From: Vulcanisaeta sp. JCM 16161 | GTDB lineage: Archaea > Thermoproteota > Thermoprotei > Thermoproteales > Thermocladiaceae | NCBI RefSeq assembly: GCF_001316285.1 | Contig: NZ_BBDO01000003.1 | Coordinates: forward strand, 62,001-126,000 | Reading direction: 5' to 3' | Length of the DNA: 64,000 bases | Shown: positions 1 through 10,057 of the stretch, one piece after another | Layout: every line of letters begins with the position of its first letter | How positions within the stretch are numbered: position 1 is the first letter of the stretch | Made by a program: the position numbers and the translations under genes | The notes under the pieces: generated by a model | What the model was told of the DNA's origin: nothing | Databases searched by the model: none | The model's input: only the letters and a program-made list of their open reading frames with translations

Positions 1-684
1 ATCGCTGGCGCAAATAACATCCTTCATGTTCCTAACCGCGTCAGGGCCCTCAATCTTAGCCACCAGCTTAACCCAATCACCACCAAGTCTCTTTAACTCA
101 GTCCTAACCTCCTCAATATCGTCGGAGCTCCTAACATGGCTAATACCCACGTAATCCATCCCAACCTCAACAGCGAACTTAAGGGCCTCCCTATCATAAT
201 CATCAAGTATTGGCAGTGGGTAGTCCTTACCCTTAATGACCACGGCCTTTTCCTGGGAAATCGTTCCAGCAGTTAACGCCGTTAATACGGCATTACTGGC
301 CGAAACCTTATCGACGCGCAGCCTCAATCTACCATCATTCATCACAATAATGTCATCGATCGTTATAACCCTGAAGAATGATGGACTGGGTATTGGTACG
401 AAATCACCATCCGACTTATCAGCGAGTCTAAACTCAACGGAATCACCGACATTAAGTGTTATGGGCTTCATACCCCCTGTCCTAACGCCAGGTCCTCTCA
501 AGTCACCAAGTACCGCAATATCGCCCCTAAAGCCTCTGGCATTCAATACCCTGGATCTCCACTCCTCAATACTACCGTGAGAGAAGTTTATCCTTACGCC
601 ATCGACGTACTTAATCAATTCCTTCAACACCTCAGGCTTCTCCGAGGCAGGCCCTATCGTTGCGATAATCTTTACCTTACCCAC
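1..684 (-). CDS. pyk: Pyruvate kinase, N-terminal part (cut by the left window edge)
   Basis: Transfers phosphate from phosphoenolpyruvate to ADP in the last step of glycolysis, in the cytoplasm. The 228 visible residues start at a GTG (MGKVKIIATIGPAS), followed by the family motif RINFSHG, the beta-barrel B domain (GDLRGPGVR onward), and the return to the A domain with KIEGPDAVRNM, which holds the Mg/substrate-binding region. The catalytic core after this point and the C-terminal domain lie outside the window. No frameshift is seen in this part. The reverse-strand reading is continuous, so identification is secure. Confidence 0.93.
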   Translation of the reverse strand, partial: MGKVKIIATIGPASEKPEVLKELIKYVDGVRINFSHGSIEEWRSRVLNARGFRGDIAVLGDLRGPGVRTGGMKPITLNVGDSVEFRLADKSDGDFVPIPSPSFFRVITIDDIIVMNDGRLRLRVDKVSASNAVLTALTAGTISQEKAVVIKGKDYPLPILDDYDREALKFAVEVGMDYVGISHVRSSDDIEEVRTELKRLGGDWVKLVAKIEGPDAVRNMKDVICASD

Positions 685-829
685 AGCCTTGCTTCACCAC
701 TAGGATTATAAACCTTAGGTGAATACGGGAATTACTGGGTTTACTCATTAATAAAAAAAATTATGTCATGTATTTATCCAGTAATGCTTATAGACAATAC
801 CAAGTTATCGGTAAAATGGCATATCTTAG

Positions 830-1702
830 GTGATTTGCTTGCCTAGGCTCGATATCGCACCTCGTATGGAGTTGCCTGGCGAGTCTGCCGTGCTTTATTG
901 GGGTGATGAGAAGGTGGTTATTCCCAGGCTTAAGCATGGAGTACTCTTCCTAATGAGTGGGTATATTGGTTCCCAAATTCATGGTTGTGAATACAGGATA
1001 CACCTCGACTACCTAAAGGGTAGGGTAGTCAATGAGGGCGTGATTGGTGGACTTCAGGAGCATTCAAGGCAGCTTGGCGTGGATGAGGATGGGCTTGGGC
1101 TTGAGCTTGGTTGGAACCCCGTAATAGTTAATCGCGGTGAGGAGGGCGTTTACTTCTTCAATTCCAAAATGAGGAACTGGATTGGCTACGTAGATTTTAG
1201 TAAGCCGTTTATTCAGGAGGTCTCGCTTATTATGGTTAGGAGGAACGTGCCAATACTTGGTCTTCCAGACCTGGTCATAAACCTCGATAACAAACCCGCC
1301 TACATAATTGAGCTGAAGACTACGAATAACCCGGCTAACTTAAAGGTCGTGAGGGGTAGGGAGGCGCTGCAGGCTGAGTCCTACTTCCACATGATGAGTT
1401 ATCTAGGGCTTAATCCGCGTGGTGTTGCTATCATAAAGGTTGTTAGGGGCTCTGAATTTAGGGTGATCGATAATATAGACGTAATAACCAAGCACCTGGA
1501 GAGTGGTGAAAACTTCGTGAGACTCGCAAGGCATGCCATTATCCATAGGATAAATGTTAGGGGGTTCAACGACTTTCTCAGGGATGTGGATTACTCCCTT
1601 GATTATTGGCTTGGGCTTAGGAATCCAAGACCATCACCCAGTAGGGGTCTATGCTCAGGCTGTGAGCATAGGAGGTATTGTCCATATAGTGTCGTTAGGT
1701 GA
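830..1702 (+). CDS. Cas4/RecB-like PD-(D/E)XK nuclease with Fe-S cysteines
   Basis: A 290-residue protein read from a GTG. The nuclease signature is visible in order: Asp147 in GLPDLVI, Glu161-x-Lys163 in ELKTT, and Gln181-xxx-Tyr185, the QxxxY motif of RecB/Cas4-type enzymes. The C-terminus has Cys275-x2-Cys278-x5-Cys284, the cluster arrangement that holds a 4Fe-4S centre in Cas4 and AddB-type nucleases; Cys53 (or Cys3) would be the fourth ligand. Such proteins cut or resect DNA ends. It stands alone, with no CRISPR array or other cas gene nearby, so a role in general DNA repair or mobile-element processing is as likely as CRISPR adaptation. The stop overlaps the convergent gene at 1695. Confidence 0.75.
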   Translation: MICLPRLDIAPRMELPGESAVLYWGDEKVVIPRLKHGVLFLMSGYIGSQIHGCEYRIHLDYLKGRVVNEGVIGGLQEHSRQLGVDEDGLGLELGWNPVIVNRGEEGVYFFNSKMRNWIGYVDFSKPFIQEVSLIMVRRNVPILGLPDLVINLDNKPAYIIELKTTNNPANLKVVRGREALQAESYFHMMSYLGLNPRGVAIIKVVRGSEFRVIDNIDVITKHLESGENFVRLARHAIIHRINVRGFNDFLRDVDYSLDYWLGLRNPRPSPSRGLCSGCEHRRYCPYSVVR

Positions 1703-2132
1703 TTCTAGGTAACGATAATAACAGAATCACCAACACGTATATTATTGGCGCGGCTATTAATAATATGAGTAGGGAGGGTATGAATGCGTAGACGAGACCG
1801 AGGATCGCCTCAATGATCGTAAACCAAGCCCACGTAGTCCTAAACGCCCCACCCAAACATGCCGCATAGCCAAAGAGGTATGGACAATTAACTAGCTTTC
1901 TCAGGTTCGTATCCACGGAGCCCTCGACAACCCTAAGCTCGCCATTAACCTGAATACCGGCATGAGCCAATAACTTCAATAGTGATGTTGAGTATTTCGT
2001 GAGGTTAACACCATTATAGAATGAGATGTCTATCCTAATCCTCCTAATAATCTCAGCAAGGCTCATTGATTGAACAAGCCTCTCACCAAGTTCTGATGCC
2101 AGGGCTCTTTTAATGCTCAGGAAATTAACCAC
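1695..2132 (-). CDS. Hypothetical protein with C-terminal membrane segments
   Basis: Not recognised. It is 145 residues long, with a soluble, mildly charged N-terminal two thirds and a hydrophobic C-terminus of two likely membrane helices (about residues 100-120 and 121-140). Two cysteines sit in a short segment just before the membrane part (NCPYLFGYAACLGG), which could be a redox pair or metal site. It lies 38 bases downstream of another small membrane-anchored protein on the same strand, so the two are probably co-transcribed and may act together. No function can be assigned from sequence alone. Confidence 0.5.
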   Translation of the reverse strand: MVNFLSIKRALASELGERLVQSMSLAEIIRRIRIDISFYNGVNLTKYSTSLLKLLAHAGIQVNGELRVVEGSVDTNLRKLVNCPYLFGYAACLGGAFRTTWAWFTIIEAILGLVYAFIPSLLILLIAAPIIYVLVILLLSLPRIT

Positions 2133-2170
2133 GCCCGTGGGCTCGCCAGTCCTTATATCAAAGGGTGATA

Positions 2171-2584
2171 TTAAGCCACCTGGTAACTCAAGGATGATGG
2201 GTATGGCATTAATATGTCCGTGATTCCAATACCATCAGCGCTCACGGTCAGGTTAAATAACCTAATGCTTGGTGAGAAATCCATTATTCTCCAAGTATTG
2301 CTCAATGAGGGTACGTAACCCCTAAAGAATTGTATTATGGAACCATCATCCCTAACAAAGTACATAGTCATGTACGCATAAAAACCCCTTAGTAACACCG
2401 ATGTGCGTCTTAAGGCGTTCATCACAATGAGGTCCATGGATAATGGGCATGCGTCACCCATACGGGAATGCCTCATTAATTCACGAATAATCACGGTCTT
2501 ACTTCTCAACCCAATTATTGATAGTACAATTAGTATTATGAAGATTACGATTCCAACTATGAACTGACTTATTAAATATGCCAT
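2171..2584 (-). CDS. Hypothetical membrane-anchored protein
   Basis: Not recognised. The 137-residue product begins with a clear hydrophobic helix (residues about 5-26, rich in Ile, Val and Leu) followed by basic residues, so the N-terminus is probably a membrane anchor with the rest soluble. The remainder has no motif I can name. It is the first gene of a likely two-gene leftward unit with the hypothetical at 1695-2132 and is divergent from the CBS-domain gene; the 110-base gap between them is AT-rich and holds both promoters. Confidence 0.5.
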   Translation of the reverse strand: MAYLISQFIVGIVIFIILIVLSIIGLRSKTVIIRELMRHSRMGDACPLSMDLIVMNALRRTSVLLRGFYAYMTMYFVRDDGSIIQFFRGYVPSLSNTWRIMDFSPSIRLFNLTVSADGIGITDILMPYPSSLSYQVA

Positions 2585-2709
2585 TACTTAATAAGGATCG
2601 CATTCTCTTTTTAAATTATTTTATCATCCTACTTTCAGCCCTATTCATAATCTTTTATCATTATAAATAACGCATAAAGTTTATAAATTATCATGTGCGG
2701 CAATTGCCG

Positions 2710-3096
2710 ATGAGCATTACTGTTGACAAAGTAATAAAGAGGGAACCGCTCGTAATAAATGAAAATGCCACCGTTAAGGATGCGGTTGATATAATGAGTA
2801 GGGAGAACGTGGGTCTATTGGTAATAGTCAACAGCGCAGGTAAGCCAATAGGGGTTATTTCTGAGAGGGATATAATTAGAGCGCTGTCCCGTGGTAAGGA
2901 CCTAAATGCCAAGGTTACGGAGGTCGGCACAATCGGTAACATAATCACTGTAAGCCCCAAGGACAGCATCTATAAGGCTGCCCTGCTAATGAACGACCAT
3001 AAAATAAGACACCTAGTGGTTATGGATGGCGATAAGTTACGTGGCGTAATCTCAATTAGGGACATAATTAGTGAGGAGAGGGTTGTTTCAAGCTAG
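2710..3096 (+). CDS. Tandem CBS-domain protein
   Basis: Consists of two CBS motifs forming one Bateman module, which in this family binds adenine nucleotides or related ligands and signals energy or metabolite state to partner proteins. Domain 1 covers roughly residues 5-60 (ending PIGVISERDIIRA) and domain 2 roughly 70-125 (ending LRGVISIRDIIS). There is no attached catalytic domain, so a partner must exist elsewhere. A TATA-like ATAAAGTTTATAAA at about 2673-2686 sits about 25 bases before the ATG at 2710, favouring this leaderless start over the in-frame GTG at 2695. Confidence 0.85.
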   Translation: MSITVDKVIKREPLVINENATVKDAVDIMSRENVGLLVIVNSAGKPIGVISERDIIRALSRGKDLNAKVTEVGTIGNIITVSPKDSIYKAALLMNDHKIRHLVVMDGDKLRGVISIRDIISEERVVSS

Positions 3097-3208
3097 CTGA
3101 GCTCGCCGAGACCAAGCCCTTAGAAGCCGAGATTGGCAGTGGTGCTGATTAAAAAGCTTAAATATGAGCAGTAATTATTAAAAACGATGAGTTTTCTCAG
3201 GAGGTGAA

Positions 3209-6200
3209 ATGGAATCGTTTAAATCAAAGGTTGAAGAGCTATATAGCGATTTTCTGAGGGAGATTAGGGAGATTGAGCGGAAATGGCAGAGGGAATGGTA
3301 TGAAAAGGGGATATTTAATGCAGATCCAAAGCCTGGTAAGCCCAAGTACTTCATTACAGTGCCGTATCCATACGTATCAGGTTCACCACACATTGGTCAT
3401 GGTAGGACATTCACCATAGGCGACATAGTAGCTAGGTATAAGAGAGCTAGGGGATTTAATGTTCTATTTCCAATCGCATGGCACATAACGGGGACGCCAA
3501 TACAGTCAGTGGCTGACAGGATAATGAAGGGCGATCCAGACGATATAAAGCTGTACTCCTGGTACGTGAGTTTATACGTCGATGATCCAACAGGGTTAAG
3601 GAGATATTGAACACATTCACTAATCCATGGAACATAGCCCAATTCTTCGCCTCAGTCTACATTAGGGACTTCATGTCCATGGGCTACTCCATGGACTTCA
3701 GGAGGCAGTTCACGACTGGCGACCCAGACTACAACGCGTTCATTATTTGGCAGTACTACAGGTTAAGGAATGCTGGTTATATAACTCAGGGCAGCCACGT
3801 AGTCCTTTACTCACCGGATGAGAATCAGGCAGTGGGCGAGCATGACATTAAGGGTGGCGATGAAATAACCATAGACATACTCGAGTTCAACCTGATTAAG
3901 TTTAGACTAGAGAACTCCAGCGAGTACCTTGTTGCCGCTACGTTGAGGCCTGAGATATATATGGCGTCACAAACGTGTGGGTCCACCCAGGCATTGAGTA
4001 TGTGATTGCGAGGTCAATGGCGAGAGATGGATAATTTCAAAGCCAGCCGCATGGAAATTAAGTTACCAGGGCTATGACGTAAAGGTGGTTGGTTCAGTAC
4101 GTGGTGAGGAATTGATAGGTAAGTACGTGATTGCCCCACTCATTAACAGGAGGGTGCCGGTGCTACCCGCAAGCTTTGTTGACGAGAATACAGGTACGGG
4201 CATTGTTTATAGTGTACCTGCCCATGCACCCTACGACTACGTGGCCCTGATGGACCTTAAGAAGGATGAAAAGACGCTGAGTAGGTACGGGATTAAGGAG
4301 GTTGTTGAGTCGATAGAGCCCATAAGCATCATTAGGTTGCCCAATTACGGTAAGTACCTGCCAAGGACGTGATTGAGAAGCTTGGTGTTAAGGATCAGGG
4401 TGATCGAGAGAAGCTTAATGAAGCAACGAGGATTGTATATAGGGAGGAGTTTTATAACGGCGTTATGAGGGAAAACACGTTATTCCCTGGATTAAGTGTT
4501 AATGAGGCTAGGGAGAGGACGATAAAGGCATTGAGTGAGCAGGGCGCGTGGGGTAGAATGTACGAGTTGGAGCCCAGGAATGTGTTCACGAGGAGTGGTA
4601 ATCCTGTAATTGCTGCGGTTATTAAGGATCAGTGGTTCCTTAATTATGGAAACCCTGAGTGGAAGGCTAAGGCGTTTAAGTGCCTTAATTCGATGAGGAT
4701 AATACCCGAGAAATATAGGAAGAACTTTGAGGATGTGTTCAATTGGTTATCAATGAGGCCATGCGCAAGGAAGAGGGGGTTGGGTACTAGGCTTCCCTGG
4801 GATCCTGACTGGATAATTGAGTCATTAAGTGACTCGACAATATACATGGCGTATTACACGATAGTCCATAAAGTAAGGTCGAGTGGTCTTGATAAGAGAC
4901 TTGGTGAGTTTGCGAAGAGGGTCATAGATAGTAAGGGCAATGATAAGGACGCCCTGGATGCGATAATGGCCTTCTTCAATTACGTATTCCTAGGTGAGGG
5001 TGATCCCGACCGTGTTGCTAAGGTGTTTGGGGTTGGTAAGGAGTTGATTGAGGACATGAGGAGGGAGTTCGATTATTGGTACCCGGTGGACGAGAGGCAT
5101 AGTGGTCCCGACTTAATAAGTAGTCATTTGAGCTTTTTCGTGTTTCACCACGTCGCCATATTCCCAGAGAGGTATTGGCCTAGGTCGATAACATTTAATG
5201 AGTACGTGATTAGGGAGGGCATGAAGATGAGTAGGTCGTTGGGTAACGTACTTCCACTGCCATATATTCCAAGGAAGTACAGCACAGACCTTGCCAGGCT
5301 TTACTTAGCCTCAGCCACTGACCTTGATTCAACACTTGATTGGAGAGAGGATGACGTGGCGAGTGTTGCGAGTAGGCTAGTTAGGTTCTGGAATCTCACG
5401 AATGAGATCATTAAGGAGGGTAAACCGTCAATTAATATTGATGTTAAGGGTTCATCATTAATTACGCAGTGGTTGATTTCGAAGGTGAATAAGGCAGTGC
5501 GTGATTCAACGGTTGACATGGATAATGAGAACATTAGGGGGTATACGCTTAAGGCCTTCTTTGACCTACTCTCATCAGTCGAGAGGTATTTAGAGATTAC
5601 GAGCGTAATTAATACAAGCAGGGATGAAGTTAGGTGGGCTCTGTGGTACGTCCTTGAGCGCTGGGTTAAGTTATTGCAACCAGTGATGCCCCACATCGCT
5701 GAGGAGCTTTGGCATAGGATGGGTAATGAGTCGTTCGTGTCCCTAGAGCCTGGCCTGAGTATGATGAGGGGTTAATAAATGACGAGTTAGACATCGCCTT
5801 GGACCTAATTGAGAGGGCTATAGAGGATATACAGGAGATACTCAGGGTTACTAAGATAGTGCCTAAGGCCGTGCACCTATACGTAGGACCACCAAGTGAG
5901 TATTACCAGGTGGCTAATGAGGCGATTAGGCTCATTAATGAGGGTAAGACGATGGGTGAGACGATAAGTCCATCGTTAATAGGCCTGAGTATAGGCGTAT
6001 GGCCGATAAGGTGGCTAATATCGTCTCCAGGGTTGTTGATGGTACAATACCGAGGAGGATAGTGGGCAGGGAAATGGAGTTAAGGGTCTTTAGGGAATTG
6101 AGTAATTACATTAAGTCGAGGATTGGCACCGAGGTAATAATACAGGATGCAACAAACCCAACGTATGACCCAGGCAATAGGGCAAGGAATTCATTACCTG

Positions 6201-6244
6201 GAAGACCCGCTATATACATAGAGGCCGTAAAGGAAGGTCAGTAA
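3209..6244 (+). CDS. leuS: Leucyl-tRNA synthetase, archaeal type (frameshifted in this sequence)
   Basis: Charges tRNA-Leu with leucine. Pieces in different frames join into about 1010 residues, the normal archaeal length. Landmarks are the HIGH signature in GSPHIGHGRT near the N-terminus, the editing-domain region around RPE-YGVTNVWVHPG, and the KMSKS-type loop KMSRS at about 5227-5241, followed by the anticodon-binding domain and a C-terminal extension. The reading frame breaks near 3590, 3958, 4017, 4362, 5750 and 5967; each is explained by a one-base indel, several in homopolymers. As the gene is essential these are almost surely sequence errors. A strong Shine-Dalgarno (aggaggtg) precedes the ATG at 3209. 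Confidence 0.95.
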
Positions 6245-6262
6245 ATGCCATTATTAAAATGA

Positions 6263-6318
6263 GCAGGGGGTGTCAGGCGAGTAGCCGCCTTGGTGGCTCG
6301 CCATCATCCGCCCCCTGC
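6263..6318 (-). other. GC-rich hairpin with a kink-turn-like motif between convergent genes
   Basis: Outer arms GCAGGGGG (6263-6270) and CCCCCTGC (6311-6318) pair perfectly over 8 bp and enclose a second stem GGCGAG/CTCGCC (6276-6281 with 6297-6302). Read on the minus strand, the internal loop contains ATGATGG opposite CTGA, matching box C and box D and giving the tandem G-A pairs of a kink-turn that L7Ae would bind. The C-to-D distance is too short for a normal guide sRNA. It lies 19 bases after leuS and 57 bases after the hydroxylase stop, so it may be a 3-prime UTR element or a terminator. Its true strand and role are inference. Confidence 0.4.
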
Positions 6319-6374
6319 ACTAAATGCATTGAATTTACTTAAAAAGTAGACTTTAATTGATTATGTCATTGCAT

Positions 6375-8563
6375 TTACTTAACTAATAGTGATGGGTCTA
6401 TGGGTATCCTCGTGATCCTCCTACCTACGGCATTTTCCACAGCCCTTGTTAATGCCGGTAATACGCCAATCAATGGCCCCTCGGCAATGCCCTTGGTGGG
6501 TAGTGGTGCGTTGGACTTACCCTCCTCGAGGTAGTACCACTTAACATTGAAGGACTCCATTATCGTTGGTATCCAGTACTCACTGAAGGTCTGTGTTAGT
6601 GGATTACCATCACTATCATACTTAACTTCCTCAAGGGCAACCTCGCCAAAGCCCTGGATAACACCACCAACACCTGACCCTCGGCAAGCATTGGGTTAAC
6701 CACCATGCCTATGTCGTCTATGGCCACGTAATCGAGGACCTTAACCAAGCCCTCCTCAGTAACCTCGACCAAGGCTATGTGCGAGCCGTAAGGATATGTA
6801 TAATCACTTAAACCGAAGTAAGCGGTGTCCTCAAGTGATGGTTCAACCCCATAAGGCCATGTTCCGCCTACATTCGTCGTTAATGCATTGGCAATATCCT
6901 TAATGCTCAGGGACTTGCCTGTCTTTACGTCCCTGACATAGCCATTTTCATAAACCACATCCTCATAGTTAACGCCCATTAGAGCCGCGCCAACCCTCCT
7001 CAACCTATCCTTAAGCTTCCTAGCGGCAAGCAATGCCGCATTACCCGCCAGTCAATGTCCTACTGCCGTACGTCCCAAAACCCTCACCAATAAGTTCGGT
7101 ATCACCCCATGACACTTCCACCTGGCCTATGTCGATACCGAGTTCATCAGCCACTATCTGCGCTATGGCAGTTGCATCACCCTGCCATGGGGCGCCGCAC
7201 CAATTATGACGAGGACCTTACCATCAGACTTAACCCTAACCGACGCGGACTCCCAAGGTCCGAAGTTATTCTGCTCAATGTAAAATGATAAACCAACACC
7301 AACCCTCCTACCCTGCCTCCTCAACTCCTCAGCCCTCCTCTCAAAATCCCTATAATAACCCTCGGCAATGCTCAGCAGGTGTAGGTAATTACCGCTATCG
7401 TACTTATGGCCGAAGGGGTTCGTGTACGGCAACTCAGTCACCAAGTTTTTCCTCCTAATCTCCACTGGATCCATCTTAAGTTCATCAGCCGCCATGTCCA
7501 TGATCCTCTCATATACAAAAGCCGCCTCAGGCCTACCTGCGCCTCTATACTGGTCGAGTGGTGTCTTGTTTGTCCTAACGCCATAAACCTCAACTAATAT
7601 GTCACGGATCTTATACGGACCACCTATTAATGTGGCCGTTATATCGGCTAGGTAATAGCCGTGGGTTGCCGCGCCCAGGTCTATTATTAACTCATCAATT
7701 AATGCCTTCCATTCACCATTTCTCGTAAATCCAGCCTTAATCCTGTGTATTTGAGCCCTGCTGTGATACGTGCTTAACAAATCCTCGCGTCTAGTGGCTA
7801 CCCACTTAACGGGCCTTCTGTAGATTATGCTTGCGTAAGTGACTATATAATCCTCAGGGTATGGAAACATTTTCGAACCAAAGGCACCACCGGTATCTGC
7901 CTGGACAACCCTTATATCGCTAACATAATCCCTAAACGCATCAAGGAGGAACTTACGCATGTAATGCGGCGCCTGTGTTGAGGCGTAAACCGTCAACTTA
8001 CCCTCCTGATAAATGGCTAGTAATCCTCTGGGCTCCATGGCGGCGGGGTATACTCGACCGATCTCGAGCTTGGCCTCAATCACGACATCACTCCTCGAGA
8101 GCTCAATCTCCGGGTTACCAGCTATACGTTTTCCTATAACCAACATTGCTCATGCCCTCAACAGCCTTTACATCATCGGCCAGTGCCTTTCGGGGTCAAC
8201 GACCGCGGGTAGTGGTTCGTAATCGACCTGTATATAGTCAAGGGCGTCATAGGCCTTATACCTGTCCTCAGCGACGACGGCAGCTATTGGCTGACCAACG
8301 TATAAAATCTCGTCCCTAGCCATTGGGAAGTTCCTAGGCCTATTCTCAACCTTAATATTCAACCCCGTTATAACACCAACAACCCCAGGAATCTTCAATG
8401 CATCCTCATAATTGACCCTCAATAGCCTCGCGTGTGGGACCGTGCTCCTTAGTATTGCCATGTAAAGAGTGCCCGGGACCTCAATGTCGTCAACATACCT
8501 CGCGCTACCCGTGATGAATTTAGGATCCTCAATCCTCTTAATGCGTGCACCAATATATGGCAT
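6375..8563 (-). CDS. Molybdenum hydroxylase large subunit (aldehyde oxidase/CoxL family)
   Basis: Molybdopterin-binding catalytic subunit of an aldehyde- or CO-dehydrogenase-type enzyme. The N-terminus [15 protein letters not shown], the segment [13 protein letters not shown] and YRGAGRPEA are family hallmarks; the last replaces the AYxCSFR loop of true form I CO dehydrogenase, so an aldehyde or glyceraldehyde oxidoreductase is more likely. The C-terminus carries GEGFG and the GIAEGP segment near the end. The frame breaks near 8155, 7175, 7045 and 6590; corrected length is about 730 residues, slightly under the usual 760-800. It is divergent from its FAD and 2Fe-2S partner genes across a shared promoter region. 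Confidence 0.88.
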
Positions 8564-8664
8564 TACTACGGCTTAATTAATCATCACTTTAAGTAATTAC
8601 TCTCTAAGTACTTTAAGTGAATGCCTAAGTAATGCTTAATTAGCATGGCCGTAACCGCACTACC
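8564..8664. promoter_or_regulatory. Divergent promoter region with repeated ACTTTAAGT words
   Basis: This 100-base AT-rich gap separates the hydroxylase large subunit (leftward) from the medium subunit (rightward). The 9-mer ACTTTAAGT occurs at 8586-8594 and 8610-8618, 24 bases apart, and TAAGTAAT recurs at 8591 and 8626. Spacing near two helical turns suggests a regulator binding on one face, coordinating both arms of the operon, but no family can be named. Confidence 0.35.
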
Positions 8665-9521
8665 GTGTATCCTCCGAAGTTCGGTTACATAAGGGTTACA
8701 TCATTAGAGGAGGCCGTCAAGGTCCTCGAGGCTGATGAGAATGCGAAGATACTTGCAGGAGGGCAGAGCCTAATGCCCATGCTTAAGCTTAGGTTAATTA
8801 GGCCATCCTACCTAGTCGACATTAATAGGGTACCTAACCTATCATACATAAGTATTGAGGATGATAAAATACGAATAGGCGCATTGGTTAGGCACCACCA
8901 GGTGGAGATAAATAAGGACCTCTGGAAGATATACCCGGCACTCCCTGAGACTGCGATACAGATCGGCGACCCACAGATAAGGAACCTCGGTACAATGGCC
9001 GGTTCACTGGCCCACGCAGACCCAGCGGCTGACTGGCCCGCAACATTAATAGCGCTTAGGGCCTCTGTAAGGATTCTCGGGCCTTCAGGGACTAGGGAGG
9101 TGCCTGTTGAGGACTTCATAACCGGGCCATTCACAACCACATTGGGCAAAGGCGAGGTCATTAGTGAGGTTGTGATACCTAGGTTAAGCGGTACTGTTAA
9201 GTCCTCATACGTTAAGCTCGAGCGTAAGGCCGGCGACTTCGCAGTAGTCGGTGTGGCGGTAATGCTTAGGCTTGGCCCCGACGGCTCTGTGGAGGACGCA
9301 GGCATAGGCATCACGGCCGCAGGGCCTAAGCCATTTAGGGCTCGCGAGGCCGAGAAGGCCCTGGTCGGGCATAAACTAACGGATGATGTTATCGAGGATG
9401 CGGCTGAGAGGCCATGAAGGAGTCAAGCCCATTAAGTGACATTAGGGGTTCGGCTGAGTATAAGAGGGCTATGGTTAAGGTAATAACAAGGAGGGCCATT
9501 AGGAGTGCCCTATCGAGGTGA
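8665..9521 (+). CDS. Molybdenum hydroxylase FAD-binding (medium) subunit
   Basis: Carries the FAD that passes electrons from the 2Fe-2S subunit to the acceptor. The GTG-started protein opens with YPPKFGYIRV and has the flavin-binding loops AGGQSLMPMLKLR (about residues 32-44) and the later RNLGTMAGSLAHADPAADWP (about 110-130), both typical of the CoxM/CutM family. One base is missing near 9413; after correction the protein is 285 residues and ends at the TGA at 9519-9521, which overlaps the ATG of the 2Fe-2S subunit. An upstream ATG at 8645 could extend the N-terminus if another indel lies between. Confidence 0.88.
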
Positions 9522-10044
9522 TGGGCATGGCAGTGACAACACTTAAGGTAGGGCCTGAGGAGAAGGTCAGGATTAGGGTTAAGGTTAATGGCGTTTGGTA
9601 TGAGAGGGAGGTGGAGCCAGGAAACTACTCGTTCACTTCCTAAGGGAGGATCTTGGGCTTACGAGTGTGCATATTGGTTGTGACACCGGGCATTGCGGCG
9701 CATGCACCGTCATAATGAATGGGGTTAGCGTTAAGTCCTGTCAGGTCCTCGCGGTTCAGGCAGATGGTGCTGAAATCCTGACGCTCGAGGGCTTGGCTAA
9801 GGATGGCAAGCTACACCCAATACAGGAGGCCTTTTGGGAGAAGCACGCCCTTCAGTGTGGTTACTGCACGCCCGGCTTCATAATGGAGACTTACTGGTTG
9901 TTAAGTGAGAATCCAAGCCCAACCGAGGAGGAGATTAGGAGGGGTTTGGCAGGAAATCTATGCAGGTGCACTGGTTATCAGAACATAATTGAGGCGGTTA
10001 AGTTGGCTATTCAGAAATTGAAGGAATTAAAGACCATGCAGTAG
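9521..10044 (+). CDS. Molybdenum hydroxylase 2Fe-2S (small) subunit
   Basis: Holds two 2Fe-2S clusters. The plant-type ferredoxin cluster ligands appear in [10 protein letters not shown] and the later Cys in KSCQV; the helical C-terminal domain has the second pair in QCGYCTPGF and CRCTGY, as in all CoxS/CutS proteins. The start is an ATG overlapping the stop of the medium subunit, so the two are translationally coupled. The frame breaks near 9632 in an A run ([12 protein letters not shown]); corrected length is about 174 residues, normal for the family. The gene ends 13 bases before the convergent XdhC-like gene. Confidence 0.9.
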
Positions 10045-10057
10045 GCTGGGAAGAATG

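Noticed and set aside
236..580. Plus-strand reading frame of 114 codons
   Set aside because: It is antisense to the pyruvate kinase gene, whose product is clearly recognisable on the minus strand.
830..1702. Part of a CRISPR-Cas locus
   Set aside because: No repeat array and no other cas gene was seen anywhere in the window.
3590..6000. Programmed frameshifting in leuS and other genes
   Set aside because: Breaks fall at unrelated sites, in many genes, with no slippery heptamer or shared signal; sequencing indels explain them.
6263..6318. tRNA gene or full box C/D guide at this hairpin
   Set aside because: No T-arm or anticodon arm can be drawn, and only about 25 bases separate box C from box D with no D-prime/C-prime pair.
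8808..9314. 168-codon minus-strand frame
   Set aside because: Shadow of the FAD-binding subunit gene; the plus strand encodes the clear family motifs.
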